From Patescibacteria group bacterium (lineage in GTDB: Bacteria > Patescibacteriota > Saccharimonadia > CAILAD01 > BJGX01), in contig SICB01000005.1 in the NCBI GenBank assembly GCA_009691555.1, positions 1 to 24,236 of the forward strand: 24,236 nucleotides of DNA, in the 5' to 3' direction. Position numbers and translations under genes: made by a program. Shown here piece by piece: positions 15,261-21,619 of the stretch. Under the pieces are notes generated by a model. The model was not told where the DNA came from, ran no database searches, and was given only the letters and a program-made list of their open reading frames with translations. The stretch's first letter is position 1. Each line of letters begins with the position of its first letter.

Positions 15261-15694
15261 AGACATATTCAGCTAAAAAATCAGAAGTCAGCCAGCAGTG
15301 GTATATTATCGATGCAACGGGCCTAACCCTAGGGCGCCTGAGCACCAGAATCGCAGAGCTATTAATGGGTAAACACAAACCAAGCTATACCCCAAACATC
15401 GTTTCGGGCGATATCGTAATTGTCACTAACTGCGCAAAAATCAAAGTTACCGGCAACAAGCTTGAAGCAAAGTTTTATTACCGACACAGCGGATACCCTG
15501 GTGGAATCAAAGAAACAAGCCTCAAAGACATGCTACAAAAGCACCCCAACCGCGTTATAGAACACGCTGTAGCAGGTATGTTACCAAAGAATAAGCTTCA
15601 GGACGAAATGCTCAAACATCTCAAGGTTTATGCCACTAGCGAGCACAAGCATGACGCTCAGAAGCCAAAAATAATTAAGCTGGAGACAAACTAA
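15257..15694 (+). CDS. rplM: 50S ribosomal protein L13
   Basis: A 145-residue early-assembly protein. WYIIDATGLTLGRLSTRIAELLMGKHKPSYTP (about 13-44), YYRHSGYPGGIKETSLKDML and VAGMLPKNKLQDEMLKHLKVY are the family core. Length equals the usual 142-147. It starts in the ATGA overlap with rplQ and is followed by rpsI after 1 bp, the standard rplM-rpsI pair. Confidence 0.98.
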   Translation: MKTYSAKKSEVSQQWYIIDATGLTLGRLSTRIAELLMGKHKPSYTPNIVSGDIVIVTNCAKIKVTGNKLEAKFYYRHSGYPGGIKETSLKDMLQKHPNRVIEHAVAGMLPKNKLQDEMLKHLKVYATSEHKHDAQKPKIIKLETN

Positions 15695-15695
15695 A

Positions 15696-16145
15696 ATGCC
15701 AGAACAAACACCAGAAAAAGTAGCTTCCAAAACAGCCCCCAAGGCTACAGCCAAAAGTCATTACTACCGAGCCATCGGCCGACGCAAGCAGTCCGTAGCT
15801 GTTGTTAAGCTTTCTAAGGGCAAGGGCATGATTACCATCAATACCAAGACGGCTATCGATTATTTTTCAGCAACTGAAGCCTATGTACATAACATCAAAG
15901 CCCCACTAGAGCTGCTCTCAAAAAGCAAAGAGATGGATGTTGTTGTTAAGGTGGATGGTGGTGGCCTCAGGGGCCAATCAGACGCTATCAGACTCGGAAT
16001 CGCCCGTGCTTTGGTTGAAATGAGCGAAGATTTTCGTACCAGCCTCAAAAAGCATGGCTACCTAACTCGAGACCCGCGCAAAAAAGAGCGCAAAAAGCCA
16101 GGTTTGCGCAAAGCCCGCAAAGCCCCCCAGTTCTCAAAGCGATAA
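15696..16145 (+). CDS. rpsI: 30S ribosomal protein S9
   Basis: A 149-residue head protein whose C-terminal tail reaches P-site tRNA. After a leader of about 22 residues comes YYRAIGRRKQSVAVVKLSKGKG. GGLRGQSDAIRLGIARALVEM and the ending KARKAPQFSKR are diagnostic. It is the last gene of the ribosomal operon: the terminator stem begins inside its stop codon. Confidence 0.98.
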   Translation: MPEQTPEKVASKTAPKATAKSHYYRAIGRRKQSVAVVKLSKGKGMITINTKTAIDYFSATEAYVHNIKAPLELLSKSKEMDVVVKVDGGGLRGQSDAIRLGIARALVEMSEDFRTSLKKHGYLTRDPRKKERKKPGLRKARKAPQFSKR

Positions 16146-16180
16146 AAAAAGCCCCCCACCAGGGGGCCTTTTTTATTTTT
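16144..16180 (+). terminator. Terminator of the ribosomal operon
   Basis: An A7 run, then GCCCCC pairing with GGGGGC around a 5-nt loop, followed by C and T6 then ATTTTT. The A and T runs extend the stem, with one mismatch. This is the strongest intrinsic terminator in the window and could act on both strands because of the flanking A run. Confidence 0.93.
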
Positions 16181-16190
16181 GTTTTAGTAG

Positions 16191-16219
16191 ATGACTTCTT
16201 TAAGCATAAGACTTATAAT
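16191..16219 (+). promoter_or_regulatory. Promoter of the RCK-domain protein gene
   Basis: ATGACT (16191-16196, four of six to TTGACA), a 17-bp spacer and a perfect TATAAT (16214-16219). A second overlapping TATAAT is at 16219-16224. From the first -10, transcription would begin at about 16226-16227, at the ATG itself. No SD is present, so the mRNA is probably leaderless. Confidence 0.65.
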
Positions 16220-16226
16220 ATAATGT

Positions 16227-17204
16227 ATGAGACGAAAACAAATCGTTATTTTAATTTTGATTGTAGTCAGTTTTCTGATTGTCGCTTCCTTGGGCTTTAA
16301 AGTCATTGAAAATATCAGCTACAGCGAAGCGTTTTACCGCGCCAGCTACATTAGCCTGACCCACCACGATAACTTCAAAATGGATTCATGGCCTTCAAGA
16401 GCGATAATCATTTCGTTGGTATTGGCGAGTCTGGTTTTGCTGGCATACTTGCTTAAGCTTTTTGGCGAGTATATCATAGGTCTAGGCGATGGATTAAAAC
16501 GGCGTAAAGTAAAGGCAAAACTTCTAAGAATGAAAGATCACTACATAATATGCGGAATCGGACGAGTCGGTAGCCAAGTCGCTAGGGAACTAGCTTCTGA
16601 AAACCAGCTATTTGTTGCAATCGACAAAAACGAAGACAGAGTCAGGGAGGCCATAGCAATGGGCTATACGGCTTTCGTTGGCGACCCCACCAAAGAAAAA
16701 GACTTACATAAAGCCAAGATTGAAAAAGCCAAAGGCATCGTGGCTTGCCTCGGAGACGATTCCAGTAATCTTTTTGTAACTCTAACCTCGCGCCAGATTA
16801 ACCCAGATTTATTTATAGTTTCAAGAGCCAACCGCGAAGAGAACATCACCAGAATTATGCGCGCCGGTGCCGATAAGGTCACCATGCCCAACCAAATAGG
16901 CGGGTTTCATATGGCCACGATGCTAATGCGCCCACATGTGATTGACATTTTAGATGTCCTATCGACCAACAAAAGTACCGAGCTGCAAGTCCAGGAAGTA
17001 GCTATACCGCATAGCTCTAGGGTTAGCGGCCACCGGCTCGAAAACATCCTCAAACACGCCGAGGGCGCCAGTGTATTGGCCCTCAATACTGCCAGCGGCA
17101 GCAGCCAAGTTCATCCGACGGGCCGAGAAGTGATCTACCCCGGCGACAGACTCATCGTAATGGGCACCAAAAACCAACTACAATCCATCCAGAAGCTTGT
17201 ATAA
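16227..17204 (+). CDS. 2-TM RCK-domain protein with degenerate K+-channel pore
   Basis: A 325-residue membrane protein with the layout of a two-helix potassium channel. It has TM1 (about 6-26), a re-entrant-like stretch (33-50), TM2 (57-80), then a cytoplasmic RCK/TrkA-N Rossmann domain starting HYIICGIGRVGSQVARELA, with GxGxxG at 110-115. A TrkA-C domain lies near 245-325 (PGDRLIVMGTKNQL). RCK domains bind NAD(H), nucleotides or ions and gate the pore. Where the filter TVGYGD is expected, the sequence is LTHHDN (44-49), so selective K+ conduction by the usual chemistry is doubtful. Alternatives are a divergent channel, a non-conducting sensor or a TrkA-like regulator. The family call is firm; the activity is open. 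Its stop TAA overlaps the -10 of the next gene. Confidence 0.85.
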   Translation: MRRKQIVILILIVVSFLIVASLGFKVIENISYSEAFYRASYISLTHHDNFKMDSWPSRAIIISLVLASLVLLAYLLKLFGEYIIGLGDGLKRRKVKAKLLRMKDHYIICGIGRVGSQVARELASENQLFVAIDKNEDRVREAIAMGYTAFVGDPTKEKDLHKAKIEKAKGIVACLGDDSSNLFVTLTSRQINPDLFIVSRANREENITRIMRAGADKVTMPNQIGGFHMATMLMRPHVIDILDVLSTNKSTELQVQEVAIPHSSRVSGHRLENILKHAEGASVLALNTASGSSQVHPTGREVIYPGDRLIVMGTKNQLQSIQKLV

Positions 17205-17205
17205 T
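17200..17205 (+). promoter_or_regulatory. Possible -10 box before RluD-like gene
   Basis: A perfect TATAAT overlapping the previous stop codon, six nt before ATG 17212. No good -35 is seen at 16-18 bp. It would give a leaderless mRNA. Alternatively the gene is read through from upstream. Confidence 0.4.
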
Positions 17206-17211
17206 AGAGCT

Positions 17212-17907
17212 ATGATACATATTATGGCAGGGGACATTAAAGCAACAATCGACATTTTGTACGAAGATAGCCGGGTTATTGTTATCAATAAGCCAGCTGG
17301 CCTCGTGATGCACCCCAAAAACGAGCGCGACGAATCTAGTAGCGTATTTAGTATTTTTCAAGATCAGCTAGCCCAAAATAATAATCTGCGTGGTGGCATT
17401 GTTCATCGGCTCGACAAAGACACCTCGGGGGTGGTCATTATGGCCAAAGACGAGCCAGCACTGGAGTTTTTGCAGGCTCAGTTTGCCAATCGCGAAGTCG
17501 ATAAAACCTATCTCGCCTTGGTCTGGGGGCACCTCAACCACCCCAAGGCCCGGATTGAGCTACCCGTACGACGCTCACTCAAATCGCCCAACCTGATGGC
17601 TGTCCACCCCACCGGCAAGATGTCGATCTCAGAGTACGAGGTTTTGACAGAATATCTCGATTATAGCTATCTGAGCGTCAGTATTCACACTGGTAGGACC
17701 CACCAAATAAGAATCCAATTTGCCCACATCGGACACCCTGTCGTAGGCGACAAGCTATATGGTAAAAGGCCCATGCCAGATGGGCTCCAGAGGCAATTCT
17801 TGCACGCCGAAAAATTATCCCTAATACTACCAGGTGAAAAACAAAAGAAGACCTTTGAGGCACCCTTGCCGACGGAGCTAAGTAGCTTCCTTAAGGGGCT
17901 GGCATGA
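17212..17907 (+). CDS. RluA/RluD-family pseudouridine synthase
   Basis: A 231-residue cytoplasmic enzyme that turns uridine into pseudouridine in rRNA or tRNA. The catalytic motif HRLDKDTSG is at residues 65-73, with the nucleophilic Asp at 68. INKPAGLVMHP (25-35) and GRTHQIRIQFAHIGHPVVGDKLYG (about 160-185) complete the family core. The N-terminal S4 domain found in E. coli RluD is missing, so the target cannot be told. ATG 17212 is preferred; an upstream TTG (17197) lies in the previous gene, and ATG 17224 is a possible alternative. No clear SD is present. It overlaps the next gene by four bases. Confidence 0.92.
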   Translation: MIHIMAGDIKATIDILYEDSRVIVINKPAGLVMHPKNERDESSSVFSIFQDQLAQNNNLRGGIVHRLDKDTSGVVIMAKDEPALEFLQAQFANREVDKTYLALVWGHLNHPKARIELPVRRSLKSPNLMAVHPTGKMSISEYEVLTEYLDYSYLSVSIHTGRTHQIRIQFAHIGHPVVGDKLYGKRPMPDGLQRQFLHAEKLSLILPGEKQKKTFEAPLPTELSSFLKGLA

Positions 17908-18728
17908 GTAAGCTGATACTTCACCCAACTACCGCCAACCAGCTCGATTCAGCCGCTCTGCAGCCGGCGCACGGCTATTTGTTTTCTGGCGCCACCGGAC
18001 TTGGCAAAACCACAGCAGCCCATAATTTTGCAAAGACTTTGCTAGGCGAGCATGCCAGCGCTGGTGATCTGGGGCGCTGGATTTTGCTTGTTGAGCCCGA
18101 AGCTGGCAAAAAGCTAAGATTACCTCAGCTTGAACGAGTCCATGACTTTGCTAACCACTCAAAACCCAGTAGCATCAACAATAAGGTAGTAATACTCGAC
18201 GGAGCAGATTTACTGACCATCGAAGCTGCCAACTCTTTGCTATTGCTACTCGAGGAGCCACCACCATTCACGACCATCATTTTGGTAGCCGAACGCAAGG
18301 AGATGATCCCAAAAACCGTCATCTCTAGGCTCCAGATGATCAATTTTTATCCACCTACCAGTAGTCAAATAGAGGGCTTAATTGCCAAGTACCAAGTTCC
18401 GCCAGAGACTTATGGCGTCATTGGGCGCTACCCAGCCCTTCTTATTTCGGCTGGCCTTGATGATAGTGCCATCCATGAGCAGCTGTTAGCCAAAGCCCAA
18501 AGTTTTATGGAGGGTGGAATTTCCGACAGGTTAGTGGTATCATCTGGTATTGCCGACAAATCAGAAGCCCAACGACTAATTAGCACAATCTCATCTAATA
18601 TCCAAAAGCAGTCCTTTAGTCGGTACTGGTCTGTCCGAGCAAACAGCTTGATAAAAGCGCAGATACACCTGTACAATAATGGTAACCCTAAGTTTGTGCT
18701 AGAGCACCTAGCATTGGAGTTTGAATGA
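17904..18728 (+). CDS. holB: DNA polymerase III delta'-like clamp-loader ATPase
   Basis: A 274-residue AAA+ protein of the clamp-loader family. Walker A GATGLGKTT is at 29-37, VVILDGAD (Walker B, degenerate as in delta') at 95-102, the LLLLLEEPPPFTTIILVAE region at 112-130 and the SRL motif at 141-143. The zinc-finger Cys residues of DnaX are absent. The C-terminal third is the expected helical domain. This fits HolB (delta'), though a divergent helicase-like clamp-loader paralogue is possible. It starts in the ATGA overlap with the pseudouridine synthase gene and overlaps the TPR gene by four bases, so the three are one unit. Confidence 0.8.
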   Translation: MSKLILHPTTANQLDSAALQPAHGYLFSGATGLGKTTAAHNFAKTLLGEHASAGDLGRWILLVEPEAGKKLRLPQLERVHDFANHSKPSSINNKVVILDGADLLTIEAANSLLLLLEEPPPFTTIILVAERKEMIPKTVISRLQMINFYPPTSSQIEGLIAKYQVPPETYGVIGRYPALLISAGLDDSAIHEQLLAKAQSFMEGGISDRLVVSSGIADKSEAQRLISTISSNIQKQSFSRYWSVRANSLIKAQIHLYNNGNPKFVLEHLALEFE

Positions 18729-19414
18729 TATTTGAAGTAATTATATTTTTGAGCTTTTTTATTCTGACCTTCCTACTTCTTAGTAAGTACAGAATAGGCC
18801 TTGTCGAATCAGTTGTAGAAAATCTGGCAATTCTGCCGGTTAGTCACGATTCTAGGCTCGAGAGCCTACTAGAGATCGCCAGCCGCTATTATGCCGAAAA
18901 AAACTACCTGGCATCAGAAAAAGCCTATCTCAAGGTTCTGAAAGTTGATCACAAAAATAGCTTGGCGTATAGCCGGCTCGGCTTTATATATTCTCATTTT
19001 GGCCAAGTTGATGATGCCATCGATTGCTTTCAGATAGTGGCCGACAACTATCCCAATTCGGCAAGTTATTATAATCTGGCGATGATGCTTTTTAAGAGTC
19101 GCCGGTTCAAGCGTTCGGCTACTGCCCTAGAAAAATCAATCGATATGGAAGAGACCCCCGCTCGCCTCGTGACCCTGGCACGCATCTACCGCGTCATAGG
19201 CTCTTACGACAAGCAAATTAAGGCTCTAGGTAGGGCACTCGAACTTGAGCCAGATGGTATATCTATTATGCTGCTCTTAGCGGAAGCGTATTTACACGAA
19301 AACCAGCCCTCTGAGGCTGTAACTATGTTTAAGGCGATATTGAAGATAGAGCCAGCCAATGTTAGGGCCAAACAGGCCCTCAGCTCTAATCCAGCCTTGA
19401 AGAAACTGCTTTAA
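18725..19414 (+). CDS. Membrane-anchored TPR protein
   Basis: A 229-residue protein with an N-terminal hydrophobic helix (about 2-20) and then about five tetratricopeptide repeats (roughly 38-210). Examples are AEKNYLASEKAYLKVLKVDH, FGQVDDAIDCFQIVADNYPN and ENQPSEAVTMFKAILKIEP. The repeats probably face the cytoplasm, as the segment before the helix is very short. TPRs bind partner proteins. The partner is unknown, and the overlap with the holB-like gene gives only a co-expression hint. GGAG lies 7 nt upstream of ATG. Confidence 0.85.
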   Translation: MIFEVIIFLSFFILTFLLLSKYRIGLVESVVENLAILPVSHDSRLESLLEIASRYYAEKNYLASEKAYLKVLKVDHKNSLAYSRLGFIYSHFGQVDDAIDCFQIVADNYPNSASYYNLAMMLFKSRRFKRSATALEKSIDMEETPARLVTLARIYRVIGSYDKQIKALGRALELEPDGISIMLLLAEAYLHENQPSEAVTMFKAILKIEPANVRAKQALSSNPALKKLL

Positions 19415-19425
19415 ACTGGTAGACT
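19397..19425 (+). promoter_or_regulatory. Possible promoter of tRNA cluster
   Basis: TTGAAG (19397-19402), a 17-bp spacer and TAGACT (19420-19425), the latter preceded by TGG to give an extended -10. The expected start near 19432 leaves about 29 nt before the first tRNA. Each box matches consensus at four of six positions, so this is tentative. Confidence 0.4.
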
Positions 19426-19460
19426 ATAACTTGCTTTTGTATCTGTAAATTGCCAAATTA

Positions 19461-19535
<75 letters not shown>

Positions 19536-19547
19536 TACCAAACGCAT

Positions 19548-19633
19548 GCCGGGTTACCCAAGCGGTCAACGGGGGCTGACTGTAAATCAGCTGGCTTATG
19601 CCTTCGGGGGTTCGAGTCCCTCACCCGGCACCA
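19548..19633 (+). tRNA. tRNA-Tyr (anticodon GTA)
   Basis: Acceptor GCCGGGT pairs with ACCCGGC, discriminator A, encoded CCA. The anticodon stem GCTGA/TCAGC holds loop CTGTAAA, giving GTA. A long variable arm follows, as expected for a bacterial class II tRNA-Tyr (86 nt). It begins 12 nt after the first tRNA. Confidence 0.97.
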
Positions 19634-19634
19634 T

Positions 19635-19710
19635 GCCGACGTAGCTCAATTGGTAGAGCAGCTGTTTTGTAAACAGCAGGTTGCGGGTTCGAGTCCCTTC
19701 GTCGGCTCCA
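19635..19710 (+). tRNA. tRNA-Thr (anticodon TGT)
   Basis: Acceptor GCCGACG pairs with CGTCGGC, discriminator T, encoded CCA. The anticodon stem GCTGT/ACAGC holds TTTGTAA, giving TGT, read as Thr (ACA/ACG). The T stem is GCGGG against CCCTT: the outer two pairs are a G-T wobble and a C-T mismatch, weaker than in its neighbours. It starts one nt after the CCA of tRNA-Tyr. Confidence 0.95.
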
Positions 19711-19747
19711 GCAATTATTAGATCTCCTAAGACAAACCAAAAAAAAT

Positions 19748-19969
19748 ATGAAAAACAAAAAAACACCACTATATCAGCTGACACTATCGACCGACAAAAA
19801 AGTACTCGGTGTGGTCGGTGGCATTGCCGAGTATTTTAATTTCGACACAGCCTTGGCCCGAATTATTGCAGCAATCCTAGTTATTATGTTGGGCATCGTA
19901 CCTGGTGTATTGGTGTATCTGATTATTGGCGCAGTCATTAAGCCCGAAGCCAAGTCTCGAGTACGCTAA
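19748..19969 (+). CDS. PspC-domain membrane protein
   Basis: A 73-residue protein with the PspC fold. The segment VLGVVGGIAEYFNFDTALARI (about 19-39) is the family signature. One hydrophobic helix (about 38-62) follows, and the end is basic. PspC domains sit in the cytoplasmic membrane and in enterobacteria help sense envelope stress. The other Psp proteins are not in this window, so only the domain is assigned. No SD precedes the ATG. It lies 37 bp after the tRNA cluster and could share its transcript. Confidence 0.85.
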   Translation: MKNKKTPLYQLTLSTDKKVLGVVGGIAEYFNFDTALARIIAAILVIMLGIVPGVLVYLIIGAVIKPEAKSRVR

Positions 19970-19984
19970 CTCATTGCTCGGGTG

Positions 19985-20818
19985 CTACTTCGAGTTGTTG
20001 TTCCAGAAAACTCTCAGGGTAGCCAGCAAAATAATCGAGCCTAGCCCAAATAGGGCAATTAGTGACATCGCAGCTCTAATATCGGCAGGCTGCTCACCCC
20101 AGATTGGCCGCAGTATTATAGGTATTATGGGTGCCGAAAAAAGCACAATTGGTTGTAATTGAAAGCTCTTGCTGGGGGCTTTTTCTGACTTGGGCGCTTT
20201 CGTAATATAGGCAAAAATAACTGATATGATAATAAAAAATAGTGTAATTTCTGCCAGCCACCCAATGAAATTGAGGTAGGGTACACCAAAAAATATACCT
20301 CCATTAGTCCAGATATAGACCTTATTAACAGTCGAGTTTACGGGATCGGCAGCGAGGTCGGTGAGTGTTGCTATTAACCCGCCCAGCAAAGCAAACCAAA
20401 CTATCTTTTGGCCTTTGATTATTTTAAAATCACCAAGCAAGATACGCACGACCCAGTAGGTGGAGTAGGTAATGGCAAAGTAGGTTAGCATCAGTAGTGG
20501 CGGAACCCCACCAACAAGCGGACCATTATTTAGCAAATTGTAGTAGTAGTCGCCAAATATCTTTCCGGTACTGACGCCAAGGTATTCAGTGGTGTAGCTA
20601 ACTATAAATATCACAATAAAAAACAATATAATATTTTTGCGTCCCAGGTACTTACTGCCATGCATAAAAATAAATATAGCCGGCAAGAAATATATTAAAA
20701 GTGGTAGCAAGCCACCACCAAATGATATTAAGCTGGTCAGCACGATAAGCGCCAAAATAAACCAGCGAAAAGTACTGCTCTTATCTGTTTTTGTGTTGGA
20801 GTCTTTTATAGCTTTCAT
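19985..20818 (-). CDS. CruF/DUF422-type carotenoid-biosynthesis membrane protein
   Basis: A 277-residue protein with about seven hydrophobic segments. It carries the DUF422 signatures: TEYLGVSTGKIFGDYYY (77-93), then VPPLL (105-109), DLAADPV (154-160), YIWTNGGIFFGVPYLNFIGW (168-187). This family includes CruF, which hydrates C50 or acyclic carotenoids, and related carotenoid enzymes. The acidic and aromatic motif residues are conserved, suggesting activity. No other carotenoid gene is in the window, so the substrate is unknown. It is convergent with the PspC gene (15 bp between stops) and divergent from the 20905 gene. The start codon lies 7 nt from a -10 box with no SD. Confidence 0.75.
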   Translation of the reverse strand: MKAIKDSNTKTDKSSTFRWFILALIVLTSLISFGGGLLPLLIYFLPAIFIFMHGSKYLGRKNIILFFIVIFIVSYTTEYLGVSTGKIFGDYYYNLLNNGPLVGGVPPLLMLTYFAITYSTYWVVRILLGDFKIIKGQKIVWFALLGGLIATLTDLAADPVNSTVNKVYIWTNGGIFFGVPYLNFIGWLAEITLFFIIISVIFAYITKAPKSEKAPSKSFQLQPIVLFSAPIIPIILRPIWGEQPADIRAAMSLIALFGLGSIILLATLRVFWNNNSK

Positions 20819-20825
20819 GCTTTAA

Positions 20826-20854
20826 ATATTACACTCATCTTTGGCTATCCACAA
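20826..20854 (-). promoter_or_regulatory. Promoter of the DUF422 gene
   Basis: On the minus strand, TTGTGG (20854-20849), a 17-bp spacer and TAATAT (20831-20826). The start would fall at about 20819, one base before the ATG, giving a leaderless mRNA. Confidence 0.5.
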
Positions 20855-20881
20855 CAAAATTAGCCATTAGTAGTTACAGTT

Positions 20882-20890
20882 TGTTATACT
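20882..20890 (+). promoter_or_regulatory. Extended -10 box before the multi-TM gene
   Basis: TGT-TATACT gives an extended -10 with TATACT at 20885-20890. No convincing -35 is seen, as is common with extended -10 promoters. The start is expected near 20897, about 8 nt before ATG 20905. An in-frame TTG at 20881 lies within this box and is therefore not the start. Confidence 0.5.
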
Positions 20891-20904
20891 ACCTTACAAG
20901 CATT

Positions 20905-21612
20905 ATGCGTATTACTATCAACTCACTTTACTGGTACTTCGGTATTCCGATTGTACTTTTTGTGGGCATCAGGGGCCTAAAGCAGTACAAGGCTACCGGC
21001 AACTTGCTCGATAGATGCATCGGCTGGATGGGCATATTTTTTACATTCAGCTTGCTGGCCTATGGCCTGGGCCCAATCCTCTCCACTGATTCAGAAATAC
21101 TAACGTACTCGACTATTGTTGGTAGCTTATTCCAGTTCATGGCTTTATTTTTCTTATGGCTAGCAGTGGCTAGGCTGTACTCACCCAAAAGTAAGCTCGG
21201 GGCAAACCTAATAGTGGCTTTTGATATTATTTTAGTTATGATTGCTAGCTATCTATCGCTAACCCAAAATATTGCTACCCCGACAACAATCTCGCAGCTA
21301 CCTAATGGCTTCTGGGCTATTAATTATGTTTCCAGACCGGCCTTAGATATTGCGACCTCCCTGCAATACTCCTGTTTGCTTTTAATAGGCGCGATGTTTA
21401 TATACCAAGCCCTAGCAATAGCTAACAACAAAAGCAAGCATCGCACCATGCTGCTGGGAGCAGCACTATTTATGGTCGGCGTTTTATCTTGTCTGCGCCC
21501 ATTTGTTATTACGATATCAGATTCAGCCTTCCAGTACTTCACAATCATCATAGCCGCAGTAATTGTGGCTATGATGATTGGTAGTGTCGTCTCAGATAAA
21601 AAGCCGAACTAA
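20905..21612 (+). CDS. Multi-TM membrane protein, unknown function
   Basis: A 235-residue protein with about seven hydrophobic segments separated by short loops. The visible elements resemble the 7-TM sensory input regions of some histidine kinases, but no kinase, PAS or other soluble domain is attached. I do not recognise a named family with confidence. Basic residues in loops (GLKQYK, NNKSKH) suggest several cytoplasmic turns. The protein ends VSDKKPN. It converges on the histidine kinase gene with 7 bp between stops and diverges from the DUF422 gene, so it might be an uncoupled sensor or a small-molecule-binding protein, but this is inference. Start 20905 follows an extended -10 box. Confidence 0.6.
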   Translation: MRITINSLYWYFGIPIVLFVGIRGLKQYKATGNLLDRCIGWMGIFFTFSLLAYGLGPILSTDSEILTYSTIVGSLFQFMALFFLWLAVARLYSPKSKLGANLIVAFDIILVMIASYLSLTQNIATPTTISQLPNGFWAINYVSRPALDIATSLQYSCLLLIGAMFIYQALAIANNKSKHRTMLLGAALFMVGVLSCLRPFVITISDSAFQYFTIIIAAVIVAMMIGSVVSDKKPN

Positions 21613-21619
21613 GCCAAGC

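Noticed and set aside
17197..17211. TTG start for the pseudouridine synthase
   Set aside because: It lies within the end of the previous gene and over the TATAAT; ATG 17212 fits better.
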